Source of the DNA: Telopea speciosissima
Lineage: Eukaryota; Streptophyta; Magnoliopsida; Proteales; Proteaceae
Length of the DNA: 64,000 nucleotides
Reading direction: 5' to 3'
NCBI RefSeq assembly: GCF_018873765.1
Contig: NC_057923.1
Coordinates: forward strand, 20,121,913 to 20,185,912
Shown here: positions 35,101 through 46,904 of the stretch, piece after piece
How the letters are laid out: each line of letters opens with the position of its first letter
How positions within the stretch are numbered: position 1 is the first letter of the stretch
Notes under the pieces: model-generated
What the model saw: only the letters and a program-made list of their open reading frames with translations
The model's database searches: none
Told to the model about the DNA's origin: nothing
Program-made: the position numbers and the translations under genes

Positions 35101-38100
35101 GAACCTAAAACCAATGGGTAACATATGAAATAAAAAACTATTCCATAATCTACAATGGTGACTTGCATTGCAACAAAATATGAACAACGATGATTAGGAA
35201 AACTTCATGAGAACAACTAATGAATCACAATTTTTTTGACAACCTAATGGGGTTCTAGTCACCTAAGATACTAGTAGCAATAGTATTCAACTTATGTTGC
35301 ATAGGAAAAAATTTTAGCAATGTGCCCATACTCATATAACACTGAAGCACTTCATGTTACTGTTGCTGGCCATAGGTGCCTTACACTTGTTAACTATAAT
35401 TGTAGAGGTATCAGAAGGTCGACATGTAGCTATGTGGGTATATCCATAACAATGCTAGCTATGGGGCTCTACAATACTTCTCCGGCTTGAGAAAGAAACT
35501 TCCTGGGGGAGCTTCAAGTTTTCCTCTGCCTCATAACTTTTTGAAAATAGTCCTAAAAGTCAAATACATCATGGATGTTTATTGCCCTCCTGATTTTTGA
35601 ATTCAGCCGTCTTGAACCGGGAAACCAGCTGATTGTCAATCTCATCACTTCCTATGTGTGAGACCAACGCATCAAACTGCTCCATGTACTCTTCAACTAA
35701 AAGGGTACCCTATTGTAGGGTGTTGAGTTTGTCGTGCAGACATGCTCTGAACGTGGGGGAAGATATTTATTTCTTAGCTCCTCCTTCATCTCCTCCAAAG
35801 TAGTAAGGGTGGTACCATGAACCTATAACTCCCGCTAATATAATCTCCACCACTCCCTTGCGGTCCAACTAACTGAGCTAGGGCTTGCTTCAATTTTTTG
35901 GGCTCTAACAAATTAAACCGATCAAAATAATCGTCTAGACAAGCAAACTAGTCATTGCCAATTTCCCATTGTAATCTTTGAGCTTTTTGGAGATCGCCAA
36001 TCCGTCGACAAGCAAACCAGCTTCAAGTATAATATGCAACATATCCTTCAAAGTAGGCCGATGTGTAGGTACTCAACTCTCAATGGTCCTCTCCCTAAAG
36101 CCCTCATGGTATTGTTTGCAAGAATGGTTGGCATTCCCTTATCGATCTGGGATTTATAGCTCTAGGGGAATGGGAAGACTTGCTCCTCTGCAGTTTCATG
36201 GCAACCATATCATCAAACAGTTGTCTATATTTCTCCTACATATCTACATTGGATAGTTATCTGATTATGTCAGCCAATTGATTAACATTATCCTAAAGGT
36301 CGGTTTCATTAGAGTTCTTAGGTTCACTACAAGCCATAGCTCTGATAACCCAATTGATTAGGTTCTAAGTCACCTAAGACACTAGGGTTCAAAACATCAG
36401 TAAACTGGAATTGCAGAGAAGGAAGTAGAAACCAACAAACAGAGATTAAATTAAAATGAGAAGCAAACATGCCTGATGTGACCAATCTCCTGGTCAAGTG
36501 CTCTATTCAGACAACAGAATACAATAATAAAATTGAATGGAATCCAACAGTAAGATTTCAAAGTATAGAATAATCCTAATTGAAATAGGAAACTAAAATT
36601 TCTGACAGAAATTAGAATTCGATAGAAATTCAAACCTGATTTGAGAAAAGTCAGGTCGAATGTCAGACTTAGGGGGAAGAATAATCCTGCAAAGTTTGAC
36701 CTGATTCTGATGTTAGATTTAAAGAAACTAAAGCAGTATACTTGCACTAGGAAATCAGAGAATCGAGTTAGGAAATCAGATCTGAAACTGAAACTTAGAG
36801 AAGCAAATCGATGGCTTCTTTAACAGGATTTACAGGGATGAAAACAAGCAATATGTGTAAGAGCCAACTTCGAAGTCAGAACTGAAATAGAACCAAAATA
36901 ATAGAAAACCCAAGCGAAGAGATATGAATTTAGATCCCGATTGATTAGAAAAGATATAAAAGAAAAAAGAGGATATGTGTTGAGGCATCCCACCTGAAAC
37001 ACTAACTTGGAATCACCACTAGGTACCTGCTGAATCACCACCAAACCGATAGGCTACAGCTTTCATTCACTAAATTGTGGGGGCTGGAATAGTCTTGCAT
37101 GTATTTAGACTGATAAATACAAACTAAGCCTAAATACAAAAGGAAACCTCCCTAGCCACAGGTTGTGTATGGAGACTCCTTGATTGACTCAAACACTAAA
37201 TAACAAAAGAGCCCTTAACTGAAGATAAACTACACCCAATCGATCTGCCTATGTAGGTGTCCTAATCTGACCATGAAACTAAATTAAGACACCTTAAATT
37301 ATGGTTGGACTAATAGGGTCTGCATGATAACACTTTCGTTTATCTATTTCTCTTTTTTTTTTTTTTCCTGGGAATATAAAAAGAATAGAAATCCATTTGT
37401 TAACATAGGTTCATTTATTCATTTATTTATTGTTTATTTGGTTCCTAAGAATGAATCGAAATAAAAAAGTTGCTGAGAAATAGCAAAAAAGAAACTCCAA
37501 TTTGAAGCTTCTGTGTCCCATAAATAAGGGGGGAGTTGCACTTTAATGAGCACATTGGCAAAAATAATTTCATGTTCAAAATAAAACACGACCTCCAATA
37601 CAATTTCAACCACCATCACCACCACCTCCACAAAATTTTTGGGTATTTAATGGCATTTTTGAAAATTTATAGAAATTCTAGAAACAAAAATAATTGGACA
37701 TAACAAATGTGTTTCTGTTTCTTTTTTAATCCAGAAATAGAAATTACTATGCATTACCAAATGAGTTTTTATTGTTCAAAAATTTGGCTCAGTAAGATGA
37801 ATACAAAAAGTAATATCTGGAATAGAAACATGGCCCAAAAACAAAAGTATTACCATGCAGGTCTATAGAGTCTCTAATCAATTCAACCAATTTACATTAA
37901 TAACAAAATAAATAAAGATAAAACCCCATGATTTTAGCTTTTTTTAAAAACAAAAAAAAAACTCCAATCACATGGGCGGGTTTAGGTAAAAATATAAACC
38001 ACAGGAAAACCCTTTCTTTCTCTTTGTTATGTGTGTCTTGAATTCTTGTACCCGTTTCGAAGTTTACCCCACCCTAACATTTTTTGTGGCAATCCGAAGG

Positions 38101-40563
38101 GGAAATTTTGTGTGGTCTGTGATCGATCTGACTTGGAGGAGTATTACCTTGTTTTATTTTTTTGTTGTGTTAGAAAGTGTGAGAGATGTGGTATGGGTAT
38201 TTTCATGTTAGGTTTTCTAGGGAGAGTTTTTGCTGCTACTTTTGGTGTTCTTGAGAGATCTTTACTATATTTTTTCTTCCATTACATAGTGAATCATCTT
38301 CAGCTTCGTCTATGGGTGTAACAATCAAATTGGTGTGTGAAGTGTGAATCACGTTAAATTTTTGTGTCATTTTTGTTTGAATCTGTTTTGTTTCTTCGTG
38401 TTTCTTAGTGTTTACGTTAACACTCTTTTTTCTGGCTGAAAACTGCATCACAACTTCATAAAACAAAATTATTTAACCCAGCATTAAGATTTTTTTTTCT
38501 TCAGTCTTATGGATTACTTTTCTCTAATGTTATATCTGGGACACTCCATCATAGAAGATAAATGATATAAGAAAGGGGAATCCCACAGGCCCTAGTAAGG
38601 TTTCTCACTTTCATGTGCATCAAGTTTGATTCTCAATTCATTAGGATCAACAAATAAAGTTATTTTTCTATAATTGTCTCCTAAGTAGTTGTTTATTTAC
38701 TAGAAGACTATGAGTCAAAAAAATTTCTTCTAAGATGTAAGGAAGAAAGTTGTATGCTTTTTATCAAATCATTATACATCCTAAGTTTATAAACAATTTT
38801 TCTTATCCAGCTTAAAGTATTGCCCACTTTCTTGGCAAAACTTGTGCTTTCCCTTGCTAGAGCTGACTCTAGTAACTCTTGAAGTTCAAGATAGTTTTAG
38901 ATTTAATCAACCAATCCTTGTGATAACGTGATATCAAGAACACTCTATAATATTCATCTAACCAATCACTACCATTACTAACAATTCATTACATCAAGGA
39001 ACCATGTTCTACATATCATAGCTTTGACTCTTCTTCATCTCTTAAAATAATTCCTATTGTGATTGATTCCCTTTTTACTCCCTGGTTTAACTTTAAACAT
39101 CATATAGTTCTCACATAAATTTATAATCTTATAAACAAGATTCTTGTCCTGTTCTTTTAAAACATAAACCCACTATTTGAAATCCTAGTTTAAGCACCTG
39201 CATAATTTAAACCCTAGTTATCTCTTGATTGTTCTCTACCTCTACATCTTTCAGATTTGAAAACTAATGTTGGCCAGATAATTGGATTTACCATCTTATC
39301 ATCCAGGTTGAACCTCTAACCTTCTTGGCTCTCATGCCAATTAATTTCTTTGGCAGATTAATTAGTTGAAGCCAGTATCTATAATGTTGTATGTTTTATA
39401 AATCTCTTAATCCAGGAATTTGGTTTATTCTTGTAAGATCATAAATTCATTGCTAAGTGTTGGAGTGTTTTTGTACTATTCTTCTATTTTCTTAATAAAA
39501 TTCATGTCAATACTGACTCTACCCTAGACCATGAAAGCACTGCCTAACAATATTTTAAAATTTTTTATTTTTGTATTAAATTAATTGGCCTTCAGACTAT
39601 TGTCCAAGGTTTATTGGATGGTCTAGGATACGAAATTGATTTTTCTCCAGTATATGATACTTCTTGACCTTAATAAATTTCAATTCACTGCTTGTCAAAT
39701 TATCCCAAGTTCTACAACCCCTCTTCACCTAATTGCATCCAAGTTCTTTGAAGCAAAGTTTGATTAATTACAAGTGTTTACTTTTCCATGACAATAATGC
39801 AGTTGTGAATCAATTCCTTTAAAATTAGAATGTAAACCATCATACACAGTAACTTATACAACTAAAGTAAAAATGAAAAACTCTAGAAACTGCACAAAGA
39901 AGATAAATTACGATAACAAATTACTTTAAAAAAAAAAAGATCATTTTCATCGGGGTTCTCACTGCATTCTATTCCTCGTATATACATCAACAAAATCTCA
40001 TAATGAAAAATAAATAAATAAACAAAAAACTACTATATTATCACATTTGAATTTGATAAACAATAGTAGTAGCATGAACAACTTTAATAATGAAAGACAA
40101 TACTAAGCCCCATAATTTTCTAACCTGATACAAGGTACATAACCGAGACAAAGAAAAGGATTGTTGATGGGATGAACACAACTACCCAGTAATAATCAGC
40201 CATCTCTTGCTCTGTGAGATCAAACGGAGCCACATACATATCAGAATTCCCAGTCATATTTCTTGGCAAATGCTGAAGCCGCCGATCTCTACAGAAGGAT
40301 CTCTTCCCCTCATCATCGGGGAAAACAATCTTTAAGCTAATGAAAACAGAAATGAGAACTACAAACCATAGAATCGTCATAGTAACCATGACAGCTGACC
40401 TCTGTAGTCGGCCCCAAGCTTTCTCTTCCTCTCTGAGGTTCTCATACTCATGTTTTGGCATGAAAGCCTGGCGAAGAGCATCGTCAATAATTGCCATTGG
40501 GATGATGGAAATATGACTTTCAGGGTTTCTTGATATGATATGTTTTAGCTCCAACACTGACAT
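31738..40563 (-). CDS. Conserved plant four-helix membrane protein, three exons
   Basis: Exons are 40125-40563, 34999-35079 and 31738-32156; together they give 939 nt, or 312 residues plus stop. Both introns follow GT...AG and the phases match. Predicted membrane segments lie at about residues 57-81, 125-153, 180-204 and 210-234. The region after helix 1 holds two Cys and an N-glycosylation-like NMT. The tail is acidic and Ser-rich ([11 protein letters not shown]) and ends NSSRQRM. It resembles an uncharacterised plant transmembrane family, but I assign no function. The introns, 5045 and 2842 bp, are filled with transposon debris. The reading frame has no disruption, so the gene looks functional. 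Confidence 0.85.
32500..33650 (+). pseudogene. RTE-type LINE fragment in intron 2
   Basis: The RT part (32519-32807) includes [19 protein letters not shown], a degenerate LHQGSALSP motif, and the catalytic CVLFADDI. After a disrupted stretch (32808-33101), the C-terminal part reads [25 protein letters not shown] and RARGRPKMT and stops at 33398. The 3' end (CCGACCCCATTAAGTTGGG near 33603) is the RTE-type tail. The 5' end is truncated and several frameshifts are present. It lies antisense to the host gene. Confidence 0.85.
33822..33830. repeat. 9-bp target duplication ACAATGCCT (left)
   Basis: Repeated exactly at 34035-34043 around the MITE. Nine bases is the Mutator-type length. Confidence 0.9.
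33831..34034. mobile_element. Near-palindromic Mutator-type MITE, 204 bp
   Basis: The element is flanked by the 9-bp duplication ACAATGCCT. Its arms of about 85 bp are almost perfect inverted copies: GGCTCCTGTCCTGCAGTGGC at the left and its counterpart at the right, through to GGTCATTTCACA. Only a short loop (GTGGGGCCCAGGTGGGACCC) separates the arms. The RNA would fold into a long hairpin within intron 2. Confidence 0.9.
34755..34863 (+). repeat. Au-like SINE fragment
   Basis: GCAGGTTCAAAAC (box B-like) is followed by GGGAACAGCCTCT...AAAGCAGGGG...CTACGTACA and GCGGGAGCCTCGTG, the order seen in Au-type plant SINEs. The tRNA-like box A part is missing or decayed. Confidence 0.65.
34999..35079 (-). 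CDS. Membrane protein exon 2
   Basis: This 81-nt exon follows acceptor TGCACAG and precedes donor GTATGA. It completes helix 2 and encodes [14 protein letters not shown] and ENNYCASKR. It is too short for simple ORF detection and was placed by splice phase and protein continuity. Confidence 0.85.
35240..36352 (-). pseudogene. gag: Ty3/gypsy remnant with gag, in intron 1
   Basis: On the minus strand, a primer-site-like TGGGTTATCAGAGC (36339-36352) is followed by a decayed gag: [18 protein letters not shown] (about 35940-35890), [14 protein letters not shown] and [16 protein letters not shown] (to about 35640). Frames are broken by several stops. A short match of the LTR end (GGTTCTAAGTCACCTAAGA) recurs near 35255, which suggests the 3' LTR end after a large deletion. 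It lies in the same orientation as the host gene. Confidence 0.65.
36353..37300 (-). repeat. Probable 5' LTR of the gypsy remnant
   Basis: It lies directly upstream (minus strand) of the primer-like site. Nothing coding is visible. The outer boundary is not resolved, so the end is approximate. Confidence 0.35.
37301..40124. other. Intron 1 remainder, no supported feature
   Basis: AT-rich, with a poly-T run near 37350 and a reading frame at 38031-38321 that I do not support as a gene. No repeat pair or protein motif was recognised. Confidence 0.5.
40125..40563 (-). CDS. Membrane protein exon 1
   Basis: It starts at ATG 40561-40563 and ends with TATCAG before donor GTTAGA. It encodes residues 1-146 and one extra base. 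A well-placed TATA-like TTATATAA lies about 95 bp upstream. An out-of-frame ATG 16 bases upstream overlaps this start (see the upstream ORF entry). Confidence 0.85.
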
Positions 40564-40579
40564 TAGAAATCTGAGCCAT
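40520..40579 (-). promoter_or_regulatory. Upstream ORF overlapping the membrane-protein start
   Basis: An ATG at 40577-40579 lies 16 bases before the main ATG in another frame. It reads 19 codons (MAQISNVSV...) and stops at 40520-40522, inside exon 1. If transcription starts near the TATA motif it would lie in the mRNA and could lower translation of the main frame. Confidence 0.45.
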
Positions 40580-40655
40580 GAATGGGATGGAAAAAATTGT
40601 AGGGTTTCGCAGTTACTGTGAAAGGAAGTTAAAGCTAAAATTGGAATTAAGTTGG

Positions 40656-40664
40656 ATTATATAA
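40656..40664 (-). promoter_or_regulatory. TATA-like motif of the membrane-protein gene
   Basis: On the minus strand CTTATATAATCC lies about 95 bp before the main ATG, followed by a pyrimidine-rich leader. Position and context suit a core promoter. Confidence 0.5.
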
Positions 40665-40679
40665 GAGACACTAGAGAAT

Positions 40680-43600
40680 GATGGAAATTGGAAGTTAACT
40701 TCAGAATTTTGAAAAGGCTTCTCAAGATTTCTTAAAACCATTATAGAATCTAGAGAGGTTTTAAATCAAAATTCGTTGTTAATACACGATCAAAGGTTTC
40801 CTTGACTTCTTGTTGTCAATTATCATTTTGCCTTTTGAGAGGCTATTTCTACGACTTTTTAATAAAAACTGCTTTTCAAATAAGGTATTACCTTTTTCTT
40901 ATTGATAGTTTAACACCCTTCAAGTATAATTTTACCTTTTTGACCAATTTAATATGACATAAATGTTTTTTTATAAGGGTAATAGTATTATTTTATTTGT
41001 ATACTCAAAAAGTGTGCATAATTGCGATACCTTTTGATAATGACATAATAACATCTCTCTTTCAAATTATTTTTGAAAATTTTTTTATAGACCTATCTTA
41101 AAGAATTTTTAAGAATAAAACAAGAGTCAATTAAAAAAAAGATGTCAAATTCTAAGTACACAGAGGTATCGTTGACCTTCAAATAAGTATTTAATATTTC
41201 TATTTAACATCAACCATAGAACTTTTGTTTTTTAACTCATATAAACACTCCAACTATACACAAAGTGCTGAAAAATATCATTTTTATTCTTCTACTAATT
41301 CATCTTATCCACAGAAATCACAAATGTGTGACTCCATGTCACAAAATTATCATTTTTGTACCAATATGGGAAAGAGTTATGAATCATACAATAAGGGTAG
41401 ACATTTAATAAGAAGATAAGGTTTTGGAGCTATATATATATATATATCGGCATTGAACGCTTTCTTTTTTCATTTAAATTTAAAGAAACTCACCCGAAAT
41501 ACAATGTTGGTAGACTTTCATACAATATACCAAGTTCTACCATGTGTCATGATGATGTGGTGATTTCAACTATGGGATGGATCAGTCAACTATAAGCTCA
41601 ATCATGTGTTAGTGTTACATTTTAAACCAAATCTTAATATTAAACATACTCTCTATCCACCCAATTGATAACCTTGTACAATCTTTAATACCAAATTTTG
41701 TAATAATTTATTTTATCACATAGATAACTTGGATTAAGCTAAACATATAGTAAGGATCTTGGGGTCTACCTGACAACAAAATTTGGACTCTATTTTATTT
41801 TTTATATGACAAATAAGCTAGGGTCAACAACATAAGCTTCCCTTAGTAGTTCAACTGTGAAACATTTGTCCAGTTCAAGATGATAGGTTTGATCATTGAA
41901 ATATAGTGTTAAAAACTTAAGATAAGTAGCACCAATGATAAAATATGGATATCCAGAGAAAAAAAAATATTGAGATGGTTTAATTACTTGATATATATGC
42001 TCTATGTTTTATCCATATGGCATAGAGATGAGAAGAGAAAGCACTGCTCCGTATTTGCAAGTAAAAGGAAAGGAATGAAAGTGAAATTATTTTTAAAAAA
42101 GTATATATATTTTTTAATCATGATTATATAACATGCTTAAAACCCCTTATCATATTTAATAATTTATATTTTTTTAGATGTCTTTTTTAATTTTATTACA
42201 AAACAAAATAAGTTTTAGTAATTAGAATTGAAATGTTTTGGAGTTATTTAGACAATCATTATAAGACAGAACACAAATAATTGATCCAACAAATCACCCA
42301 TTAAACCATTTAACATACACAAGAATTGTTCAATTGTCATGTCATCTTATTGATACTGTTAACAGCCTGCTAATACTACCTATGTGAGTTGTGTGAGTAT
42401 GACCATTGTGAATGTAACCAATGTGATTATATTGTTCAATTGACCGTGTTGACAAAAATGACAACAACCGCGGTCATGGCTCCAACATATAGTACTATTT
42501 CTTATCATTGAACCAATAGGATTAGACAATGTTTATGTTGGTGACAATTTGTTTTGTACATAATCTGCTTTTTTGTATGAAAAGTAAAGGTAATTTATGC
42601 AATCTTAAACTCTTGTTGTTGTCAATAAAACTAAGAGTAAATCAATTGCTTCTTCTTTATTTTTCTTCTTCTTGTTGTTGTGATTAGATTGGGAGGAGGA
42701 TATAGTGGTGCAAAAGTAATCCATCAAACCATGTGCACAAACATACAGCTGGTCCTGTTTCACTAAGGCATGCAAAGCTGAGAGGGTCAAGCCACTGATA
42801 ACTTGTGCTTGATCAAATGATCAAATATGCTATTTCGTCTGTTGTTTTACATGTGCCTCTATGTTGGAATCCATCATAACATCCTCAAACTAAGTTTTGA
42901 ATGCTAAAACAGTCAAGATAAATAAATTCATTACAGGCCAAAGGGCATTGCAAATCATAAATAGTGGTTTCTAAGTGCATTTGTGATGGTTTGAGAATAG
43001 TTGTATCTACAAATTTCTGTATCTTTTGTTTTTCTTTAACAAAATTCCATCTTATACTGCCATGTAAAAGGTCTGATGAAAAATAAAATTTTATGAACAA
43101 ATAAACCCCAAGGTCCCCTACTCACCCATATTTCATTTCAAATGGAGTTGGTCTCATTACAAAACAAAGCCTTAAAAAAATCCAAGTGGTGTTAGGGACT
43201 ACGAGTTGTGTCTGGACAAACATGAGAGGGCATGCTTTCAACTCAGAGGGTATTTGACTGAATTTAAGTCCAAAATTTGATCTATTCCTAGTTCAAACTA
43301 TTTTCAAATATACAAAGGTTAGAATTGCCTCATTATTTTTTCATGTGGCAGAATTAGGGATGCCCGAACTCCAAACGTGGCTGCCCAAGAAAATGTTTGC
43401 CTTAAATATAATTATCTATGGAGCTAATGTAGATAAAAACGTCAATATATTTGCCACTTTATGTTAGTAAGCACTTACAAAACAATGGAATCCCCTTTTT
43501 GTCTTTTCTCTCATCCACCACAAAATAGTATTCTAAAATCATATAATTATGTAGAAGGTGGGACAACTTTATATATATAATGGATAATGTATGTCTTCCT

Positions 43601-44139
43601 AAATAGAATATAGACTTCCCTACAAGAAGATATGTACTAAGAACAAAAAGGCTTTCAGTTTCTTTTTACATTTATATATTATCTTATAGGGTCCCTATCT
43701 TATATGTATAGAGACTTGGGTCCTTGAAAACATGACCTTAAGTGTTAGTTAAGTTTAAAAACCATCTCTAATAAGCCTAGACAACAACAACAATAATTTA
43801 ACTACAATAATATAATATGGTCAAACCTTTGAAAGTCGTTTATTATATGATGGACTTGAAACATTAATGGAGGAGCAATTTAACTAAAATTTAGTATCTA
43901 ATTAGTTATCATTACAAGTAAGAAGAATTAAAACTTGCAGGCAGAGTTATATTATCATGAAATTATATTATGTTATTTGGCCTTAATTGAACTGGCATCC
44001 ATTACAACCATAAGACATATTAAATCTCCATTGTGGATCTGATCATATGAAAATGATCAAACCAATAAATTAAGGGATGGGGAAGGACCCAAGAAAATTT
44101 GATTGGAAGGTTCCCAATAACTTTCATTCATTATTTTTT
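40680..44139. other. AT-rich intergenic region, no supported feature
   Basis: I see only short AT repeats (for example TATATATA near 41432) and scattered short frames. No gene, RNA or repeat pair was recognised. Confidence 0.5.
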
Positions 44140-44272
44140 CTAGACTATGGCCATTTTACTTACTATCACCAACGTTTCAAACAATTACTTGACAACCCTT
44201 GAAACCTGATGGTGTTAGACTGCTATTAGTGTTTAAATGGAAATGTCAATTTTACCCTTATAACCATTTATA
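44140..44272 (+). repeat. MULE left terminal inverted repeat
   Basis: It pairs with the complement of about 50962-51110. The first 18 bases match exactly; further in, blocks such as AAACAATTACTTGA and TTTACCCTTA remain aligned. Confidence 0.8.
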
Positions 44273-45077
44273 TAAAACTTGTGAAGTATAAATTATAGAC
44301 TTGCCATTTACATGTTTTAACCCTAAAAAAACCTAAGAAACTCAAATCAACCATCTTGCAACCTTGGAGAAGAAGCTTGGCAGTGCTCCATCGTCGACGA
44401 TAGGAGAGAGTGAAAAAATCTCAAATTTCTGGCAAAGATAGACCATTGCAACTCCCAAAAAGGTTTTGTTCTTCCTATTTTGTATATTCTCTACCTTACC
44501 TCTCTCTCCCAGATGATCTGAAATTAGGACAAATTCCACTAATTTTGTTCCTTTTGTAAAATTAGGGCATAATGTGTTGTTCCTTTAGTAAAATTAGGGC
44601 ATAATATGTGGAACCGTAGAAACCTAGAAACCCCCAGCTGCTCAGGCTTTATGGGCAAACCGTGGAACCAATCATATTCCAGTTGCTCAGGTTTTGCATA
44701 AGCTTTATAAGATGGCCTCTTAAAAGTCACACTGGAATCTCTCCCAACCATGCAATAAGCCAGTAATGAAAAAGTTCATATTTAGAAGAGATTTTCAATT
44801 AGGAATATGGGTCAAATTAGATTCAATGATGATCTTGTATAGTCTGATTTTAATTCCAAAGGTACCATCTCTTCCAGAAATCGAGGTCCTTGGCTCACCC
44901 TTGAGGGTCTCTTGAGGTTGAGGGAATAGCCCTTACATGTCCAAATTAATCACCAGCTGAAAGCCTCAAAAATGAAAAAGAATGATTTTTTCTAAATTGT
45001 GGCATTAAATCATTTGTGCAAATGAATTGGATCAATTTTGCTTTCCTTGTAACTGTTACTCTTTTTTTGCAGATATC

Positions 45078-45470
45078 ATGTCTACTTCAAGTGTATGTGA
45101 CAGGAAGTACGAGAGGCCAAAGTATGTTAATATGGTTTGTAGATGTGGAGTAAGAGCTATTGTGAAGATATCGGAGTCTGTGGATAATAAGCACAAGTTT
45201 TATTACGCATGTGGGGGTCTTAATAATAAATGTGGGTTTATCTCTTGGTGTAATCCCATTAACCCATACCCTATTGTTTCTCCGATCACAGAAGCACCAA
45301 TAAACAATCCCAATCCTCCTGAAAGGCAACAATCGAATGAGGAGATGCAAAATGTGAAGCTGAGATTGCTGATGTTGGAGAAGTTCAATGAATCACTGAA
45401 GTGCTTTAGTCAATTTTTATTTGTTTTATTTTTTATAGTCGTTGTAGCTGTTATTGTGAAATTAATGTGA
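45078..45470 (+). CDS. GRF-type zinc-finger protein with C-terminal membrane anchor
   Basis: ATG at 45078 follows a good acceptor (TTTTTTTGCAG at 45062-45072), so a spliced 5' leader is likely. The 130-residue product has a single zf-GRF unit at residues 21-59: CRCG..., then FYYAC, KCGF and W57. It departs from the eponymous G-R-F (HKF instead). Residues 84-106 are charged and may form a coiled coil, and residues 109-128 are a hydrophobic helix (FSQFLFVLFFIVVVAVIVK). GRF fingers bind nucleic acid; similar small plant proteins are common but unassigned. The frame is intact while the neighbouring transposase is dead. It may be the element's second gene or a captured host gene. Confidence 0.7.
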   Translation: MSTSSVCDRKYERPKYVNMVCRCGVRAIVKISESVDNKHKFYYACGGLNNKCGFISWCNPINPYPIVSPITEAPINNPNPPERQQSNEEMQNVKLRLLMLEKFNESLKCFSQFLFVLFFIVVVAVIVKLM

Positions 45471-46165
45471 AAGTATGATGAAGAGCAACATTTGTGGGCA
45501 CTGGTACCTATACTTTTTGTGTTAAAATGAGATTGTAATGGTTGGAGAAATAATGGAATGTTTCCTTGGTTTATAACTTTGTTTCTGATTCTCTATGATT
45601 TTTGTGTAATCCAATCAAGACATTTACATTCAAGGAATGGACAACTCTTACCTAGACAAACTTACTAAATATTCATTACAGCCACAAAATATGTTGGAAT
45701 GTTCATATAAGGGACTACCCATTACCTGCTTGCAAAACAAAGTAGATGGATTGGGAAATGGATGTACTTCTATTCATCATCCATTTCCCAATCCATTAAC
45801 AACACATCCTGTTGACTCCAATTAACAATAAGGGAACTAAACATCCTGCTGAATCCAATTAAAAAGAAGAACAAACCATTTCCCAATCCATTAACATCCA
45901 TAGGTCATTACATCCATATTGAATACATGAACAAAACAACCTATTGAGTCCATGAACTAAACATGAATTTCATCAGTCAAACATTAAGTACCGTATCAGT
46001 ACCATTAATGTCAACTCCCAAAATAAACATCATCCAAACCAATACTATTACCTAAATGAAACACACATTTCATAAAACAAACCCAAATTTCTGTCTTGTT
46101 CCTCAAATACAATACATTCATTCCTAATGTCTGAAATAAACAACCACTACTTTTGCAGTCATCTT

Positions 46166-46342
46166 TCATTTATTCTTCTTTTCTAATATTTTTGTTTTCC
46201 TCCTTGTAATCTTGGCAGCCATTCTGTCCCTTATCTTGTCTTCTGGACACTCAGTTGTGATCACATTAGATGCCTGTGCTCTGATAACTCTTTGAGAGCT
46301 GCAAACCTCCTCTTGGGTTTGGGTCTCACTTCTTGTTTTTCT
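46166..46342 (-). pseudogene. Predicted terminal exon of the MULE transposase
   Basis: It follows acceptor TTATGTAG on the minus strand and reads 58 codons (RKTRSETQTQEEV, then IRDRMAAKITRRKTK) to TGA at 46166-46168. It starts in phase 0, matching the phase-0 mini-exons before it. The tail is strongly basic. Whether it is still joined to the transposase depends on the stop at 46905. Confidence 0.5.
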
Positions 46343-46435
46343 CTACATAAACATGAATTTCATCAGTCAAACATTAAGTAATGAAAGATACTCAAATACA
46401 CACCAAAACTATAAATACTTTTACCAAAATTATAC

Positions 46436-46489
46436 CTTCACACCAGCTGTTTTAGTACTAGATCCTCTCTTTTCCTTCTCTGATTCTCT
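46436..46489 (-). pseudogene. Transposase tail mini-exon unit 4
   Basis: 54 nt between acceptor GACCAG and donor GTATAA, encoding 18 residues (RESEKEKRGSSTKTAGVK), phase 0. It is the most diverged of the repeated units. Confidence 0.5.
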
Positions 46490-46586
46490 CTGGTCTTTAT
46501 CATATATAAGCATGAAATTAAACCTTTTCAGTACTTAATGGCTCAGATAAGTATGGAGTATAGGATAAACAATCCAAAAAATATAC

Positions 46587-46643
46587 CTGCACAATAGCCT
46601 TACTCCTACTACTAGATACTCTATTATCCTTCATTGATGCTCC
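46587..46643 (-). pseudogene. Transposase tail mini-exon unit 3
   Basis: 57 nt between acceptor GGTTAG and donor GTATAT, encoding GASMKDNRVSSSRSKAIVQ, phase 0. Donor and acceptor are both intact. Confidence 0.55.
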
Positions 46644-46741
46644 CTAACCTTTTTTCTATATTAGCATGAAATTAAGCATCATTAGTACTTCATGGCTCAG
46701 ATAAGTATGCAGTATAGGATAAAAAAATCCAAAAAATATGC

Positions 46742-46798
46742 ATGCATAATAGCCTTAGTCCTACTACTAGATGCTCTATTGTCTTTCACTGGTGCACG
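46742..46798 (-). pseudogene. Transposase tail mini-exon unit 2
   Basis: 57 nt after acceptor AGCCAG, encoding RAPVKDNRASSSRTKAIMH, phase 0. The donor has changed from CAG/GTATAT, as in unit 3, to CAT/GCATAT, so splicing here is probably lost. Confidence 0.5.
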
Positions 46799-46904
46799 CT
46801 GGCTTTTTTCCTATATTAACATGAAATTAAACATCATCAGTACTTCATGGCTCAGATAAGCATGCTCAAACATAAATATAGGATAAAACATTAAGAAATT
46901 ATAC

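Noticed and set aside
38029..38321. Two overlapping frames in intron 1 with Cys-rich ends
   Set aside because: No recognisable domain, no splice or start context, and the region is intronic. It could be an old fragment but the evidence is too thin.
44100..44140. 9-bp target duplication for the MULE
   Set aside because: Flanks are T-rich on both sides (ATTTTTTCT and CTTTTTTCT), so the near-match is weak. It would also require unequal terminal repeats.
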